From: Paracoccus laeviglucosivorans
Lineage (GTDB): Bacteria > Pseudomonadota > Alphaproteobacteria > Rhodobacterales > Rhodobacteraceae
DNA length: 64,000 nt
Assembly: GCF_900182695.1 (NCBI RefSeq)
Contig: NZ_FXTK01000002.1
Span: 307,198-371,197 of the forward strand
Direction of reading: 5' to 3'
This document shows positions 18,425 to 27,161 of this stretch, one piece after another. The translations under genes were made by a program, and so were the position numbers. Within the stretch, counting starts at the first letter, position 1. Every line of letters starts with the position of its first letter. Under the pieces are notes generated by a model. That model saw nothing but the letters and a program-made list of their open reading frames with translations. It was not told the origin of the DNA and did not search any database.

Positions 18425-19915
18425 ATGGCCACGAGAACCGCAGCCCGAACGCCGCTTGAACTATCGGACATCACCGTGGTCGAGGGCAAATCGCTGCGCA
18501 AGGCGATCACGGCGGCGGCAGTCGGCAATGGCGTGGAATGGTTCGATTTCGGCGTGTACGGCTTTGTGGCATATGCGTTGGGCAAGGTGTTCTTTCCTCA
18601 TGCCTCGCCGGCATTGCAGACCATCGCGGCGCTTGGGACGTTTTCGGTGCCGTTCCTGATGCGTCCGCTGGGCGGTTTGTTTTTCGGCTATATCGGCGAC
18701 CGGCTGGGCCGACAGCGTGTGCTGGCCTTTACCATCATCCTGATGTCGCTCAGCACGTTCTGCATCGGGCTGATACCGGGCTATGCGACCATTGGGTTAT
18801 GGGCGCCCGCGCTGCTTTTGCTGTGCAAACTGGTGCAGGGTTTTTCGGTCGGCGGCGAATATATCGGCGCGTCGATCTTTGTCGCGGAATATGCGCCGGA
18901 CCGCCGCCGGGGCTTTTACGGAAGCTGGCTTGATTTCGGGTCGATCGCGGGGTTTCTGCTGGGTGCGGGTTTCGTCGTCCTGCTGCAAACCGCGATGGGA
19001 GAGGCGGCGTTTCTGGAATGGGGCTGGCGTCTGCCCTTCCTGATCGCGGCCCCCCTTGGCCTGATCGGCTTTTATCTGCGTCATTCCGTCGATGAAACGC
19101 CGTCTTTCCTGCAAGAACAGGAACGTCAGGCGGCCGAAGGAACAAAGGCGCACAGCACGTCCTTTCGTGCGATCCTGTCGGAATGCCGGTCGTCCCTGCT
19201 GGTCTGCATCGGCATGGTGATCGTCACCAACATCTCATACTACATGCTGCTGACTTACATGCCGACCTATCTGTCTGGCAGCCTTGGCTATTCCGAGGGG
19301 CATGGCGTTCTGATCATCATCCTTGTGATGATCGGCATGTTGGCGGTGCAGCCCCTGATCGGTTGGGGCAGCGACCGGATCGGACGCAAGCCGTTCCTGT
19401 TCGCGGGCAGCATCGGGCTGCTTTTGCTGTCGATCCCGGCCTATTACATGGTCGGCAGCGGCGACACGCATCGCATCTTTACGGGTCTTTTGCTGCTGGC
19501 ATTGATGCTGAGCTGCCTGATCGGAACCATGGCCTCGACCCTGCCTGCGTTGTTTCCGACCCGTATCCGCTATAGCGCGCTGGCCTGTTCGTTCAATCTC
19601 GCGGTCATTGTGGCGGGCCTGACCCCCACCATCGTCGCGTGGATGGTCGAAACGACGCAGAACCTGATGATGCCCGCCTATTATCTGATGCTGACGGGTG
19701 TGGTGGGGCTGATCACGGCGTTCAACATCCCCGAAACCGCCTGCCGCCCCCTGCGCGGCGATGCGCCCAAGGCGTCAAGCGACGATGAGGCCATGCAGCT
19801 GCTGCACGAAAATTTCCGCAGCATCGAGCATCGCATCCTGGCCATCGATCTGGAAATCGAGCGGCTGACCGAACGGCGCCAGGATCTGGTCCTGCGGCAT
19901 CCCGATCTGGACTAG
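18425..19915 (+). CDS. proP: Proline/betaine proton symporter ProP
   Basis: This 496-aa major facilitator protein of the metabolite:H+ symporter group has about 12 membrane helices. The loop 2-3 signature GYIGDRLGRQRVL and the stretches GGEYIGASIFVAEYAPDRRR and GSWLDFGSIAGF are highly similar to E. coli ProP as recalled. The C-terminal tail (about 455-496) is a heptad-rich, charged extension (NFRSIEHRILAIDLEIERL) ending HPDLD. This matches the osmosensory coiled coil of ProP. It imports proline, glycine betaine and related osmolytes when osmolality rises. Here it may also feed the betaine and carnitine pathways. It ends at a CTAG shared with pobR. Confidence 0.9.
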   Translation: MATRTAARTPLELSDITVVEGKSLRKAITAAAVGNGVEWFDFGVYGFVAYALGKVFFPHASPALQTIAALGTFSVPFLMRPLGGLFFGYIGDRLGRQRVLAFTIILMSLSTFCIGLIPGYATIGLWAPALLLLCKLVQGFSVGGEYIGASIFVAEYAPDRRRGFYGSWLDFGSIAGFLLGAGFVVLLQTAMGEAAFLEWGWRLPFLIAAPLGLIGFYLRHSVDETPSFLQEQERQAAEGTKAHSTSFRAILSECRSSLLVCIGMVIVTNISYYMLLTYMPTYLSGSLGYSEGHGVLIIILVMIGMLAVQPLIGWGSDRIGRKPFLFAGSIGLLLLSIPAYYMVGSGDTHRIFTGLLLLALMLSCLIGTMASTLPALFPTRIRYSALACSFNLAVIVAGLTPTIVAWMVETTQNLMMPAYYLMLTGVVGLITAFNIPETACRPLRGDAPKASSDDEAMQLLHENFRSIEHRILAIDLEIERLTERRQDLVLRHPDLD

Positions 19916-20766
19916 GGCTGGTGGAACTGCGCGCGATAGCCTGATGGCGTGCGCGCGCAGGCCAGCCGGAACCTGCGCGAGAAATGTGCCGGATCGTCAA
20001 AGCCCAGCCGATAGGCGACCTCGGCCACCGGAAGCTGGGTAAAGGCCAGCAGGCGCCGCGCCTCGGTCATCACTTGCGCTTCGATATGGCGCGACGCGGA
20101 TTGCCCCGCATAGGCGTGGCAGATGCGGTTCAGGTGGCCCGTGGTGATCGACATGGCGCTGGCATAATCGCCCGGTCGCCAGCGGGCCGCCATGTTCCGC
20201 AGGATCAGCGCCTGAAAGTCGCGCATTCGCTGCGGCACAGCGTCGATGTGATCTGCGGCCCCCGCGCGGTCAATTTCGGATATGGTGGTCAGGATCGCGT
20301 GCGACAGTGCCACCAGCATTTGCAGACGATAGCCGCTATGTAAGGCGAATGTTTCGGCAAACATCCGGGTCAGCACGGTCAGCCTCTCATCTCCCGCGCC
20401 GCTGAAAGGGCGTGAAAGGCGCTGGTCCAACTCGTCCGAGCTGGCGCGCAGACCCGCCAGCACATTGCGGGGAAACGACAGCACCAGTCCCTCGGCCCCT
20501 TGCCGAAAGCGGAAGCCATGCACGACCAGCGGCGGCAGGAACACGAACCTATTGTCGGTCAGGGCAAGCGTCTCGCCATCCACGCTGACGGCGGCCTGAC
20601 CCTGCTCCATGAACAGCACCTGCGCCATGTCGCGATGCCGATGCGGGGCAATCAGCCAGTCATGCAGCCTTGCGCGGTCCCAGATCCGTTCGCAATGCAC
20701 CACATCGGGAAAGTCCGAAGTCTCTCCGAACAGGTTGAAGACGGGGATCGTGCCATATGCGGTCAT
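19912..20766 (-). CDS. pobR: AraC family regulator of 4-hydroxybenzoate catabolism, PobR-like
   Basis: This 284-aa protein has an N-terminal cupin-like sensor domain (HRHRDMAQVLFMEQGQAAVS; LPPLVVHGFRF) and a C-terminal AraC HTH (DYASAMSITTGHLNRICHAY; VAYRLGFDDPAHFSRRFR). It is divergent from pobA with 92 bases between their starts. This is the usual arrangement for PobR, which activates pobA when 4-hydroxybenzoate is present. The ATG at 20766 is preferred (MTAYGTIPVFNLFGE); an in-frame ATG at 20802 would add 12 residues. Confidence 0.88.
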   Translation of the reverse strand: MTAYGTIPVFNLFGETSDFPDVVHCERIWDRARLHDWLIAPHRHRDMAQVLFMEQGQAAVSVDGETLALTDNRFVFLPPLVVHGFRFRQGAEGLVLSFPRNVLAGLRASSDELDQRLSRPFSGAGDERLTVLTRMFAETFALHSGYRLQMLVALSHAILTTISEIDRAGAADHIDAVPQRMRDFQALILRNMAARWRPGDYASAMSITTGHLNRICHAYAGQSASRHIEAQVMTEARRLLAFTQLPVAEVAYRLGFDDPAHFSRRFRLACARTPSGYRAQFHQP

Positions 20767-20858
20767 GCACGATTGATACAAGTCTTTGCACCGCCCGTCC
20801 ATTCATCCGAAGCCGTGCAACCGCTAGGTTCCACCCCGAGGAGCAAGGGAAGGAGCCC

Positions 20859-22028
20859 ATGGATACTCAGGTCGTCATCATCGGGGGCGGGCCATCTGGG
20901 CTGCTTTTGTCGCAGCTGCTGAACCGCGCGGGCATCGCCACCGTCGTGCTTGAAAGGTCCAGCCGCGACCATGTTCTGTCACGCATCCGCGCGGGCATTC
21001 TTGAATGGGGCACGGTCGAACTGCTGCGCGAGGCGGGCGTCGGCGCGCGCATGGACGCCGAAGGATATCCGCATGATGGCTGTTATATGACCGATGCGGA
21101 CCTGATGGTGCATATCGACTTTCGCGAACTGACGGGCAAACGCGTCATGGTCTATGGCCAGACCGAGGTGACGCAGGATCTTTACGCCGCGCAGGACGCG
21201 ATGGGCACGCGCGTCATCCATGGCGTGCAGGATGTGACGATCAACGATCTGGACCAGCCGCTGGCGGTCGTCGAATACACGCTGGGCGGCGAACGCAAGC
21301 GCCTGACCTGTGCCTATGTCGCGGGCTGCGACGGATTTCACGGCGTCAGCCGCAAGACCATCCCCGAAGCAAAGCGCCGGGAATTCGAGCGGGTCTATCC
21401 CTTTGGCTGGCTGGGCATCCTGTCGCAGACGCCGCCGGTGCATGATGAACTGATCTATGCCAATTCGCCCCACGGGTTTGCGCTGGCATCCATGCGCAAT
21501 CAGGCGCTGGTGCGTTACTATGTGCAGGTGCCCCTGACCGATCGGCCCGAGGATTGGTCCGATGCGCGGTTTTGGGCAGAATTCAGCCGCCGCCTGCCGT
21601 CCGAGGCGGCAGCGCGGCTGGTGACTGGCCGCTCGATCGAGAAATCCATCGCGCCACTGCGCAGCTTTGTGTCGGAACCGCTGCGCTGGGGCCGGTTGTT
21701 CCTTGTGGGGGACGCCGCGCATATCGTGCCGCCGACCGGGGCCAAGGGGCTGAACCTTGCCGTGTCGGACGTGTTCTATCTGCATCAGGCGCTGATACAG
21801 GCGCTGACCACCGGGCAGCAGGACGCCATCGACGCCTATTCCGGACGCGCATTGCAGCGCATCTGGAAGGCCATGCGTTTTTCCTGGCAGATGACGACAA
21901 TGCTGCACCGCTTTGACGGCGAGGACGCCTTTGCCGAACAGATGCGCCGCGCGACGCTGGCCCATCTGGCGCAATCGGAAACCGCGCGTCGCGATCTGGC
22001 CGAGAATTACGTGGGCCTGCCATACTGA
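20859..22028 (+). CDS. pobA: 4-hydroxybenzoate 3-monooxygenase
   Basis: This 389-aa flavoprotein, close to the roughly 394 aa of characterised PobA, has the N-terminal FAD motif VVIIGGGPSGLLLSQLLNRAG, the SRIRAGILEWG segment and the second FAD motif GDAAHIVPPTGAKGLN. It hydroxylates 4-hydroxybenzoate to protocatechuate with NADPH and oxygen. The start at 20859 has AGGAG closely upstream. It is divergent from pobR. No protocatechuate ring-cleavage genes lie nearby, so they must be elsewhere. Confidence 0.95.
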   Translation: MDTQVVIIGGGPSGLLLSQLLNRAGIATVVLERSSRDHVLSRIRAGILEWGTVELLREAGVGARMDAEGYPHDGCYMTDADLMVHIDFRELTGKRVMVYGQTEVTQDLYAAQDAMGTRVIHGVQDVTINDLDQPLAVVEYTLGGERKRLTCAYVAGCDGFHGVSRKTIPEAKRREFERVYPFGWLGILSQTPPVHDELIYANSPHGFALASMRNQALVRYYVQVPLTDRPEDWSDARFWAEFSRRLPSEAAARLVTGRSIEKSIAPLRSFVSEPLRWGRLFLVGDAAHIVPPTGAKGLNLAVSDVFYLHQALIQALTTGQQDAIDAYSGRALQRIWKAMRFSWQMTTMLHRFDGEDAFAEQMRRATLAHLAQSETARRDLAENYVGLPY

Positions 22029-22049
22029 AAACCGGGCGTCCGGTCGCAT

Positions 22050-22925
22050 TCAGCCCACCTGCGCACAGATCCAGTCGCTGAAGGCGTTGCACAGCGGGTC
22101 CGAGACGTGATCTTCGGGCAGGACGACATAGTATGCCGCATCGGTGGTCAGGGGCGTGTCGCGCAGGATACGCAGGCGACCTTGCTGCAACTCCCGCTCG
22201 ATCAGATAGGTTGGGATCAGACCTGCGCCCAGTCCCGCCAGCGCAGCCTCGATCAATAGGGTGAATTGATCGAAGCGGTGGCCGCGAAAGCCTTGCAGCG
22301 TCTCGGACCCATTTGCGGCCAGCCATTCCGCCCAAAGCATCGGGCGCGATTCCATATGCAGCAGCGGCATGTCGGGGCCAAGCGGCATATCGGCCAGCGC
22401 GGGCGCCGCCACCGGAACCAGCGTTTCACTGCAAAGATAGGCGCAGGTGGCACCGGGCCAGACCGGCTTGCCGTAATGGATGGCGATGTCCACCCCCGCC
22501 TCGGCCAGATCGAAGGGGCGGGCGCGGGCCACCACCGTCGCCTGCACGCCGGGATGCCGGGCCAGAAAATCCGGCAGGCGCGGCATCAGCCAACGGCTGC
22601 CAAAGGTCGGCAGCGTCGCGATAGTCAAGTGCCCGCTGACATCGCGCGACCCTGCGGCGCGCAGGGTCAGCGCCTCGATCTGCGCGATAAGCTGTTCGAC
22701 ATCGGGCAAAAGGCGCAGCCCCGCGCTGGACAGCACCACCCGCTGGCGGACACGTTCGAAAAGCGCGACGCCAAGCTGCGCCTCAAGATCCTTGATCTGG
22801 CGGCTGACGGCGCTTTGCGTCAGGTTCAGCTCGACCGCGGCGCGGGTAAAGCTGCCATGGCGGGCCGCTGCCTCGAAGGTTTGCAGGGCGGACAGGTCGG
22901 GGACAAGGCTGCGGCTTAACTTCAT
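22050..22925 (-). CDS. LysR family regulator (GcvA-like) of the lysine/2-oxoadipate genes
   Basis: This 291-aa protein has an N-terminal winged HTH (about 10-70, with LQTFEAAARHGSFTRAAVEL and TQSAVSRQIKDLE) and a C-terminal periplasmic-binding-like effector domain (about 95-290). The extended AVSRQIKDLEAQLG region resembles the GcvA group. It is divergent from hglS with a 98-base gap, the standard position for a LysR regulator of the neighbouring operon. It probably senses a lysine pathway intermediate; the effector is unknown. Confidence 0.87.
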   Translation of the reverse strand: MKLSRSLVPDLSALQTFEAAARHGSFTRAAVELNLTQSAVSRQIKDLEAQLGVALFERVRQRVVLSSAGLRLLPDVEQLIAQIEALTLRAAGSRDVSGHLTIATLPTFGSRWLMPRLPDFLARHPGVQATVVARARPFDLAEAGVDIAIHYGKPVWPGATCAYLCSETLVPVAAPALADMPLGPDMPLLHMESRPMLWAEWLAANGSETLQGFRGHRFDQFTLLIEAALAGLGAGLIPTYLIERELQQGRLRILRDTPLTTDAAYYVVLPEDHVSDPLCNAFSDWICAQVG

Positions 22926-23023
22926 TCCAAATCCGTATCAACTTAGTCCGAAACATCGCGTTTCATCGCCGTGTCGATACGCTATCAGGATCAACAGGAC
23001 AATAAGACCAGCAGGGCAGACCC

Positions 23024-24400
23024 ATGACCAGCACCGCAAAAATCGCGCCGGACCTGATCCGCGCCCGCTTTTCCGCCGCCATGTCGGCGATGTATCGCAA
23101 CGAAGTCCCCGCTTATGGCACGCTGCTGACGCTGGTGGCGCAGGTGAATGCCGAAGTGCTGGCCGATGATACCGAACTGGCGCAGTCGCTGTCGCAGATC
23201 GACCAGCTTGACCGCATATCCGAGGAACGCCACGGCGCGATCCGGCTTGGCACTGCGGAAGAACTGGCGACCATGCGGCGGCTGTTTTCGGTGATGGGCA
23301 TGTTCCCGGTGGGCTATTACGACCTGTCGGAAGCGGGCGTCCCGGTCCATTCCACCGCCTTCCGCCCGGTGGGCGAAGCCGCGCTGCGCCGCAATCCGTT
23401 CCGGGTTTTCACCTCGCTTTTGCGGCTGGACCTGATCTCGGATCAGGCGCTGCGCGACGAGGCGGCGGGCATTCTGGCCGCGCGCCAGATCTATACCCCT
23501 GCTTGTCTGGACCTGATCGCCAAGGCCGAGGCAGAAGGTGGGCTGGACGAAGCGGATGCCGCGCATTTCGTTGAAGAAGCCATCGAGACGTTCCGCTGGC
23601 ATTCCGATGCGCTGGTTTCGGCCGATCTGTATCACCGGCTGCATGACGCGCACCGGCTGATTGCCGATGTGGTGTCCTTCAAGGGGCCGCATATCAACCA
23701 CCTGACGCCGCGCGTCCTGGACATCGACGCCGTGCAGGACCGGATGCCCGCGCATGGCATCGCCCCCAAGGCCGTGATCGAAGGCCCGCCGCGCCGCAAA
23801 TGCCCGATCCTTCTGCGCCAGACCTCGTTCAAGGCGTTGCAGGAAAGCGTGACTTTTCCGGGCGACGCATCGGTCGCCGGTTCCCACACCGCCCGCTTCG
23901 GCGAGATCGAGGCACGCGGCATCGCGCTGACCCCCAAAGGCCGGGCGCTGTATGACCAGCTTCTGGACCGGGTGCGGGCGCGGATCACGCCTGCCGCCAA
24001 CGGCTCGAACGCGGCCGAATATGTCGCGGTGCTTGAGGAGGTCTTTGCCGATTTCCCCGATGACTGGGCGCAAATCCGGGCCGAAGGTCTGGGCTATTTC
24101 GAATGGACCCCGACCAGCTTGGGGCAGGCCGACAGCGACGACCCCGAGGCGCTGCTGGCCGCAGGCGTGCTGCGCTGCGACCCTATCGTTTACGAAGATT
24201 TCCTGCCGGTTTCCGCCGCGGGCATCTTCCAGTCCAACCTTGGCGACGGCGCGGTGCAGGATTTTGCGGCCAGCCCCAACCAATTGAAATTCGAGGCCGA
24301 TCTGGGCGCTGCCGTGCTGGACGAATTCGCCCATTACGCCGGTATCGAACAGACCTCGCTGACGGCCAGCCTGCGCGCGCTTGGCCGCGCCAACGCATAA
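23024..24400 (+). CDS. hglS: 2-oxoadipate dioxygenase/decarboxylase (HglS, DUF1338/YdcJ family)
   Basis: This 458-aa protein of the former DUF1338 family is a VOC-fold, Fe(II)-dependent enzyme that converts 2-oxoadipate to 2-hydroxyglutarate with loss of CO2. Recalled metal ligands of P. putida HglS (His70, His226, Glu294) and the substrate-selecting Arg74 all fall at the same numbers here: RISEERHGAIRLG, GPHINHLTPRVLD and HTARFGEIEARG. This agreement supports real HglS function. It heads a rightward operon with an aminoadipate semialdehyde dehydrogenase, an aminotransferase and a 2-hydroxyglutarate dehydrogenase, and so completes the aminoadipate route of lysine breakdown. Confidence 0.93.
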   Translation: MTSTAKIAPDLIRARFSAAMSAMYRNEVPAYGTLLTLVAQVNAEVLADDTELAQSLSQIDQLDRISEERHGAIRLGTAEELATMRRLFSVMGMFPVGYYDLSEAGVPVHSTAFRPVGEAALRRNPFRVFTSLLRLDLISDQALRDEAAGILAARQIYTPACLDLIAKAEAEGGLDEADAAHFVEEAIETFRWHSDALVSADLYHRLHDAHRLIADVVSFKGPHINHLTPRVLDIDAVQDRMPAHGIAPKAVIEGPPRRKCPILLRQTSFKALQESVTFPGDASVAGSHTARFGEIEARGIALTPKGRALYDQLLDRVRARITPAANGSNAAEYVAVLEEVFADFPDDWAQIRAEGLGYFEWTPTSLGQADSDDPEALLAAGVLRCDPIVYEDFLPVSAAGIFQSNLGDGAVQDFAASPNQLKFEADLGAAVLDEFAHYAGIEQTSLTASLRALGRANA

Positions 24401-24413
24401 GAAAGGAAGACCC

Positions 24414-25931
24414 ATGACCTATTCCATCGCACAGGATTGCAGCGACGTTCTGGCCCGTCTGGGCGTTGATCCGGCGCTTTACACCGGCGGCACGCTGGAA
24501 AGCTTCTCGCCCGTGACGGGCGAGCGCACGGCACAACTGCCGCAGCAGGACGCGGCTGCGGTGACGGACGCCATCACCCGCGCCTCGGATGCCTTCCGCG
24601 CATGGCGCGACGTCCCCGCCCCCCGTCGCGGTGAGCTGGTGCGCCTGCTGGGTGAGGAACTGCGCGCGGCCAAGGCCGATCTGGGCAAGCTGGTGTCGAT
24701 CGAGGCGGGCAAGTCGCCTTCCGAAGGCGCGGGCGAGGTGCAGGAGATGATCGACATCTGCGATTTCGCCGTCGGCCTGTCGCGCCAGCTTTACGGCCTG
24801 ACCATCGCCACCGAACGCCCCGGCCACCGCATGATGGAACAATGGCACCCGCTGGGCGTCGTCGGCGTCATCTCGGCCTTCAACTTCCCGGTCGCGGTCT
24901 GGTCGTGGAATACCGCGCTGGCGCTGGTCTGCGGCAACCCGGTGGTCTGGAAGCCTTCGGAAAAGACGCCGCTGACCGCGCTGGCCAGCCAGGCGATCCT
25001 TGATCGCGCGATCAAGCGCTTTGGCGAGGCGCCCGCCAACCTGTCGCAGGTCATCATCGGCGGCCGCGAAACCGGCGAGGCGCTGGTCGATGATCCGCGC
25101 GTTGCGCTGGTGTCGGCCACCGGCTCCACCCGGATGGGGCAGCAGGTTGGCCCCAAGGTCGCTGCGCGCTTCGGCCGTTCGATCCTTGAACTGGGCGGCA
25201 ATAATGCGGGCATCGTCTGCCCCTCGGCCGATCTGGACATGGCGCTGCGGGCAATTGCCTTTGGTGCGATGGGAACGGCTGGGCAGCGCTGCACCACCAT
25301 GCGCCGTCTGTTCGTGCATGACAGCGTCTATGACCAGCTCGTGCCGCGCCTGATCAAGGCCTACGGCTCGGTCTCGGTCGGCAACCCGCTGACGACGCAG
25401 GCGCTGGTCGGTCCGCTGGTCGACCGCATGGCCTATGACGCGATGCAGGCGGCGATCGAGGCGGCGAAAGCTGCGGGCGGCACCGTCCATGGTGGCGCAC
25501 GCGTGGCGGATGTGGCGCCGGAAGCCGCCTATTACGTCAAGCCCGCCCTGATCGAGATGCCCAGCCAGACCGGCCCGGTGGCCGAGGAAACCTTCGCCCC
25601 GATCCTTTACGTCATGCGCTTCACCGATTTCGCCGAGGTGATCGAACAGCACAATGCCGTGGGCGCGGGCCTGTCGTCGTCGATCTTCACGCTGGACCTG
25701 CGCGAGGCGGAAATGTTCCTGTCCGCCGCAGGTTCGGATTGCGGCATCGCCAACGTCAATATCGGCACTTCGGGCGCCGAGATCGGCGGCGCTTTCGGCG
25801 GTGAAAAGGAAACCGGCGGCGGGCGCGAAAGCGGCTCGGACGCGTGGAAGGGCTACATGCGCCGCGCGACCAACACCATCAACTATTCCCGCGCGCTGCC
25901 TTTGGCGCAGGGCGTCGTCTTCGACATCTAA
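24414..25931 (+). CDS. amaB: L-aminoadipate-semialdehyde (piperideine-6-carboxylate) dehydrogenase
   Basis: This 505-aa aldehyde dehydrogenase of the ALDH7 (antiquitin/AmaB) type has NAD-binding VVGVISAFNFPVAVWSWN, the catalytic Glu motif ELGGNNAGIV and the catalytic Cys in GTAGQRCTTMR. The C-terminal GGGRESGSDAWKGYMRRAT is characteristic of the antiquitin group. It oxidises 2-aminoadipate semialdehyde, in equilibrium with piperideine-6-carboxylate, to 2-aminoadipate with NAD+. The ATG at 24414 has AGGAAG upstream and lies 13 bases after the hglS stop; an upstream ATG at 24381 overlapping hglS is less likely. Confidence 0.93.
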   Translation: MTYSIAQDCSDVLARLGVDPALYTGGTLESFSPVTGERTAQLPQQDAAAVTDAITRASDAFRAWRDVPAPRRGELVRLLGEELRAAKADLGKLVSIEAGKSPSEGAGEVQEMIDICDFAVGLSRQLYGLTIATERPGHRMMEQWHPLGVVGVISAFNFPVAVWSWNTALALVCGNPVVWKPSEKTPLTALASQAILDRAIKRFGEAPANLSQVIIGGRETGEALVDDPRVALVSATGSTRMGQQVGPKVAARFGRSILELGGNNAGIVCPSADLDMALRAIAFGAMGTAGQRCTTMRRLFVHDSVYDQLVPRLIKAYGSVSVGNPLTTQALVGPLVDRMAYDAMQAAIEAAKAAGGTVHGGARVADVAPEAAYYVKPALIEMPSQTGPVAEETFAPILYVMRFTDFAEVIEQHNAVGAGLSSSIFTLDLREAEMFLSAAGSDCGIANVNIGTSGAEIGGAFGGEKETGGGRESGSDAWKGYMRRATNTINYSRALPLAQGVVFDI

Positions 25932-25940
25932 GGGGCGGGA

Positions 25941-27161
25941 ATGGACAGCACTTACTGCCCTGCGGGGCGGATCGGGGATCTCGGCGTGTCCGAGATCCTG
26001 ACGATTACCGCACGCGCCAATGCGATGAAACGCGAAGGTTTTCCGGTCATCATCCTTGGCACTGGCGAACCCGATTTCGACACCCCCGATCACATCAAGG
26101 ACGCCGCCATCGAAGCGATCCGGCAGGGTCAGACGAAATACACCAACCTTGACGGCTCGCCCGAGATGAAGCGGGCGATCCGCGACAAGTTCCGGCGCGA
26201 GAACGGGCTGGAATTTGCCGCCAACGAGGTGACGGCTGCGGCAGGTGCCAAGCAGATCCTTTACAATGCGATGATGGCTACGCTGGACGCAGGCGACGAG
26301 GTCATCATCCCGACGCCCTGCTGGACCAGCTATTTCGACATCGTGCGCATCGCCGAGGGCGTGCCGGTCGCCGTGCCCTGTCCGGGCGAGGACGGCTTTC
26401 GCCTGTCCGCCGCTGCGCTGGAAGCCGCGATCACGCCGCGCACGCGCTGGCTGCTGATCAATTCGCCCTCGAACCCGACGGGCAGCGCCTATTCCGCGCA
26501 GGACTATCTGCCGCTGATCGAGGTGCTGCACCGCCACCCGCATGTCTGGCTGATGGTCGATGACATGTATGAACATATCGTCTATGACGATTTCCGTTTC
26601 GTCACGCCGCTGGCGCTGGACCCGTCGCTCAAGGACCGTTGCCTGACGGTGAACGGGGTCAGTAAAGCCTATGCGATGACCGGCTGGCGGCTGGGCTATG
26701 CCGGGGGACCGGCTGCGCTGATCGCGGGCATGGCTGTGGTGCAAAGCCAGTCCACGTCCTGCCCGTCATCGGTCACGCAGGCGGCGGCGATTGCTGCGCT
26801 GGACGGGCCGCAGGACGTGCTAATCCCGCGCCGCGCCAGCTTTCAGAAGCGCCGCGACATGGTGGTGGACGCGCTGAACCAGATCGATGGCATCTTCTGC
26901 CGCCGCCCCGAAGGCGCGTTCTACACCTTTGCCAGTTGCGAGGGGCTGCTGGGCCGCGTCACCCCCGAAGGGCGGCGGATCGACAGCGACCGAGACTTCT
27001 GTGCCTGGCTTTTGGAAAGCGCAGATGTGGCGATGGTGCCGGGTTCGGCATTCGGGCTTTCGCCCTATTTCCGCATCTCATATGCGACCAGCGAGGCGGA
27101 ACTGGCCGAGGCCCTGTCCCGCATAGCCGCCGCCTGCGCCACCTTGCGCGCTGCGGAATGA
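25941..27161 (+). CDS. Class I/II aminotransferase, probable 2-aminoadipate transaminase
   Basis: This 406-aa fold-type I PLP enzyme of the aspartate aminotransferase subgroup has GTGEPDFDTPDHIKDAA near the N-terminus, NSPSNPTGSAYS, the PLP lysine in NGVSKAYAMTGWRLGYAGG and a C-terminal Arg segment SPYFRISYATS. It is annotated as aspartate aminotransferase by homology. Its place between amaB and the 2-hydroxyglutarate dehydrogenase gene makes 2-aminoadipate to 2-oxoadipate the likely reaction, feeding HglS. It starts 10 bases after amaB and overlaps the next gene by 4 bases (ATGA). Confidence 0.85.
   Translation: MDSTYCPAGRIGDLGVSEILTITARANAMKREGFPVIILGTGEPDFDTPDHIKDAAIEAIRQGQTKYTNLDGSPEMKRAIRDKFRRENGLEFAANEVTAAAGAKQILYNAMMATLDAGDEVIIPTPCWTSYFDIVRIAEGVPVAVPCPGEDGFRLSAAALEAAITPRTRWLLINSPSNPTGSAYSAQDYLPLIEVLHRHPHVWLMVDDMYEHIVYDDFRFVTPLALDPSLKDRCLTVNGVSKAYAMTGWRLGYAGGPAALIAGMAVVQSQSTSCPSSVTQAAAIAALDGPQDVLIPRRASFQKRRDMVVDALNQIDGIFCRRPEGAFYTFASCEGLLGRVTPEGRRIDSDRDFCAWLLESADVAMVPGSAFGLSPYFRISYATSEAELAEALSRIAAACATLRAAE

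Noticed and set aside
18271..18459. Short frame upstream of and overlapping proP
   Set aside because: It runs into proP in a different frame and lacks a ribosome site; proP itself has a good start at 18425.
22976..22986. GATA-CGC-TATC mini-dyad before hglS as a LysR site
   Set aside because: Arms of only 4 bases are common by chance, and no T-N11-A pattern could be placed with confidence.
22991..24415. Minus-strand frame opposite hglS
   Set aside because: The plus strand carries HglS with conserved metal ligands; the antisense frame has shadow composition.
24183..26744. Minus-strand open frame of 853 codons opposite amaB and the aminotransferase gene
   Set aside because: It mirrors real genes in a high-GC genome, is rich in His, Arg, Asp and Gln as typical for antisense frames, and has no recognisable domain.
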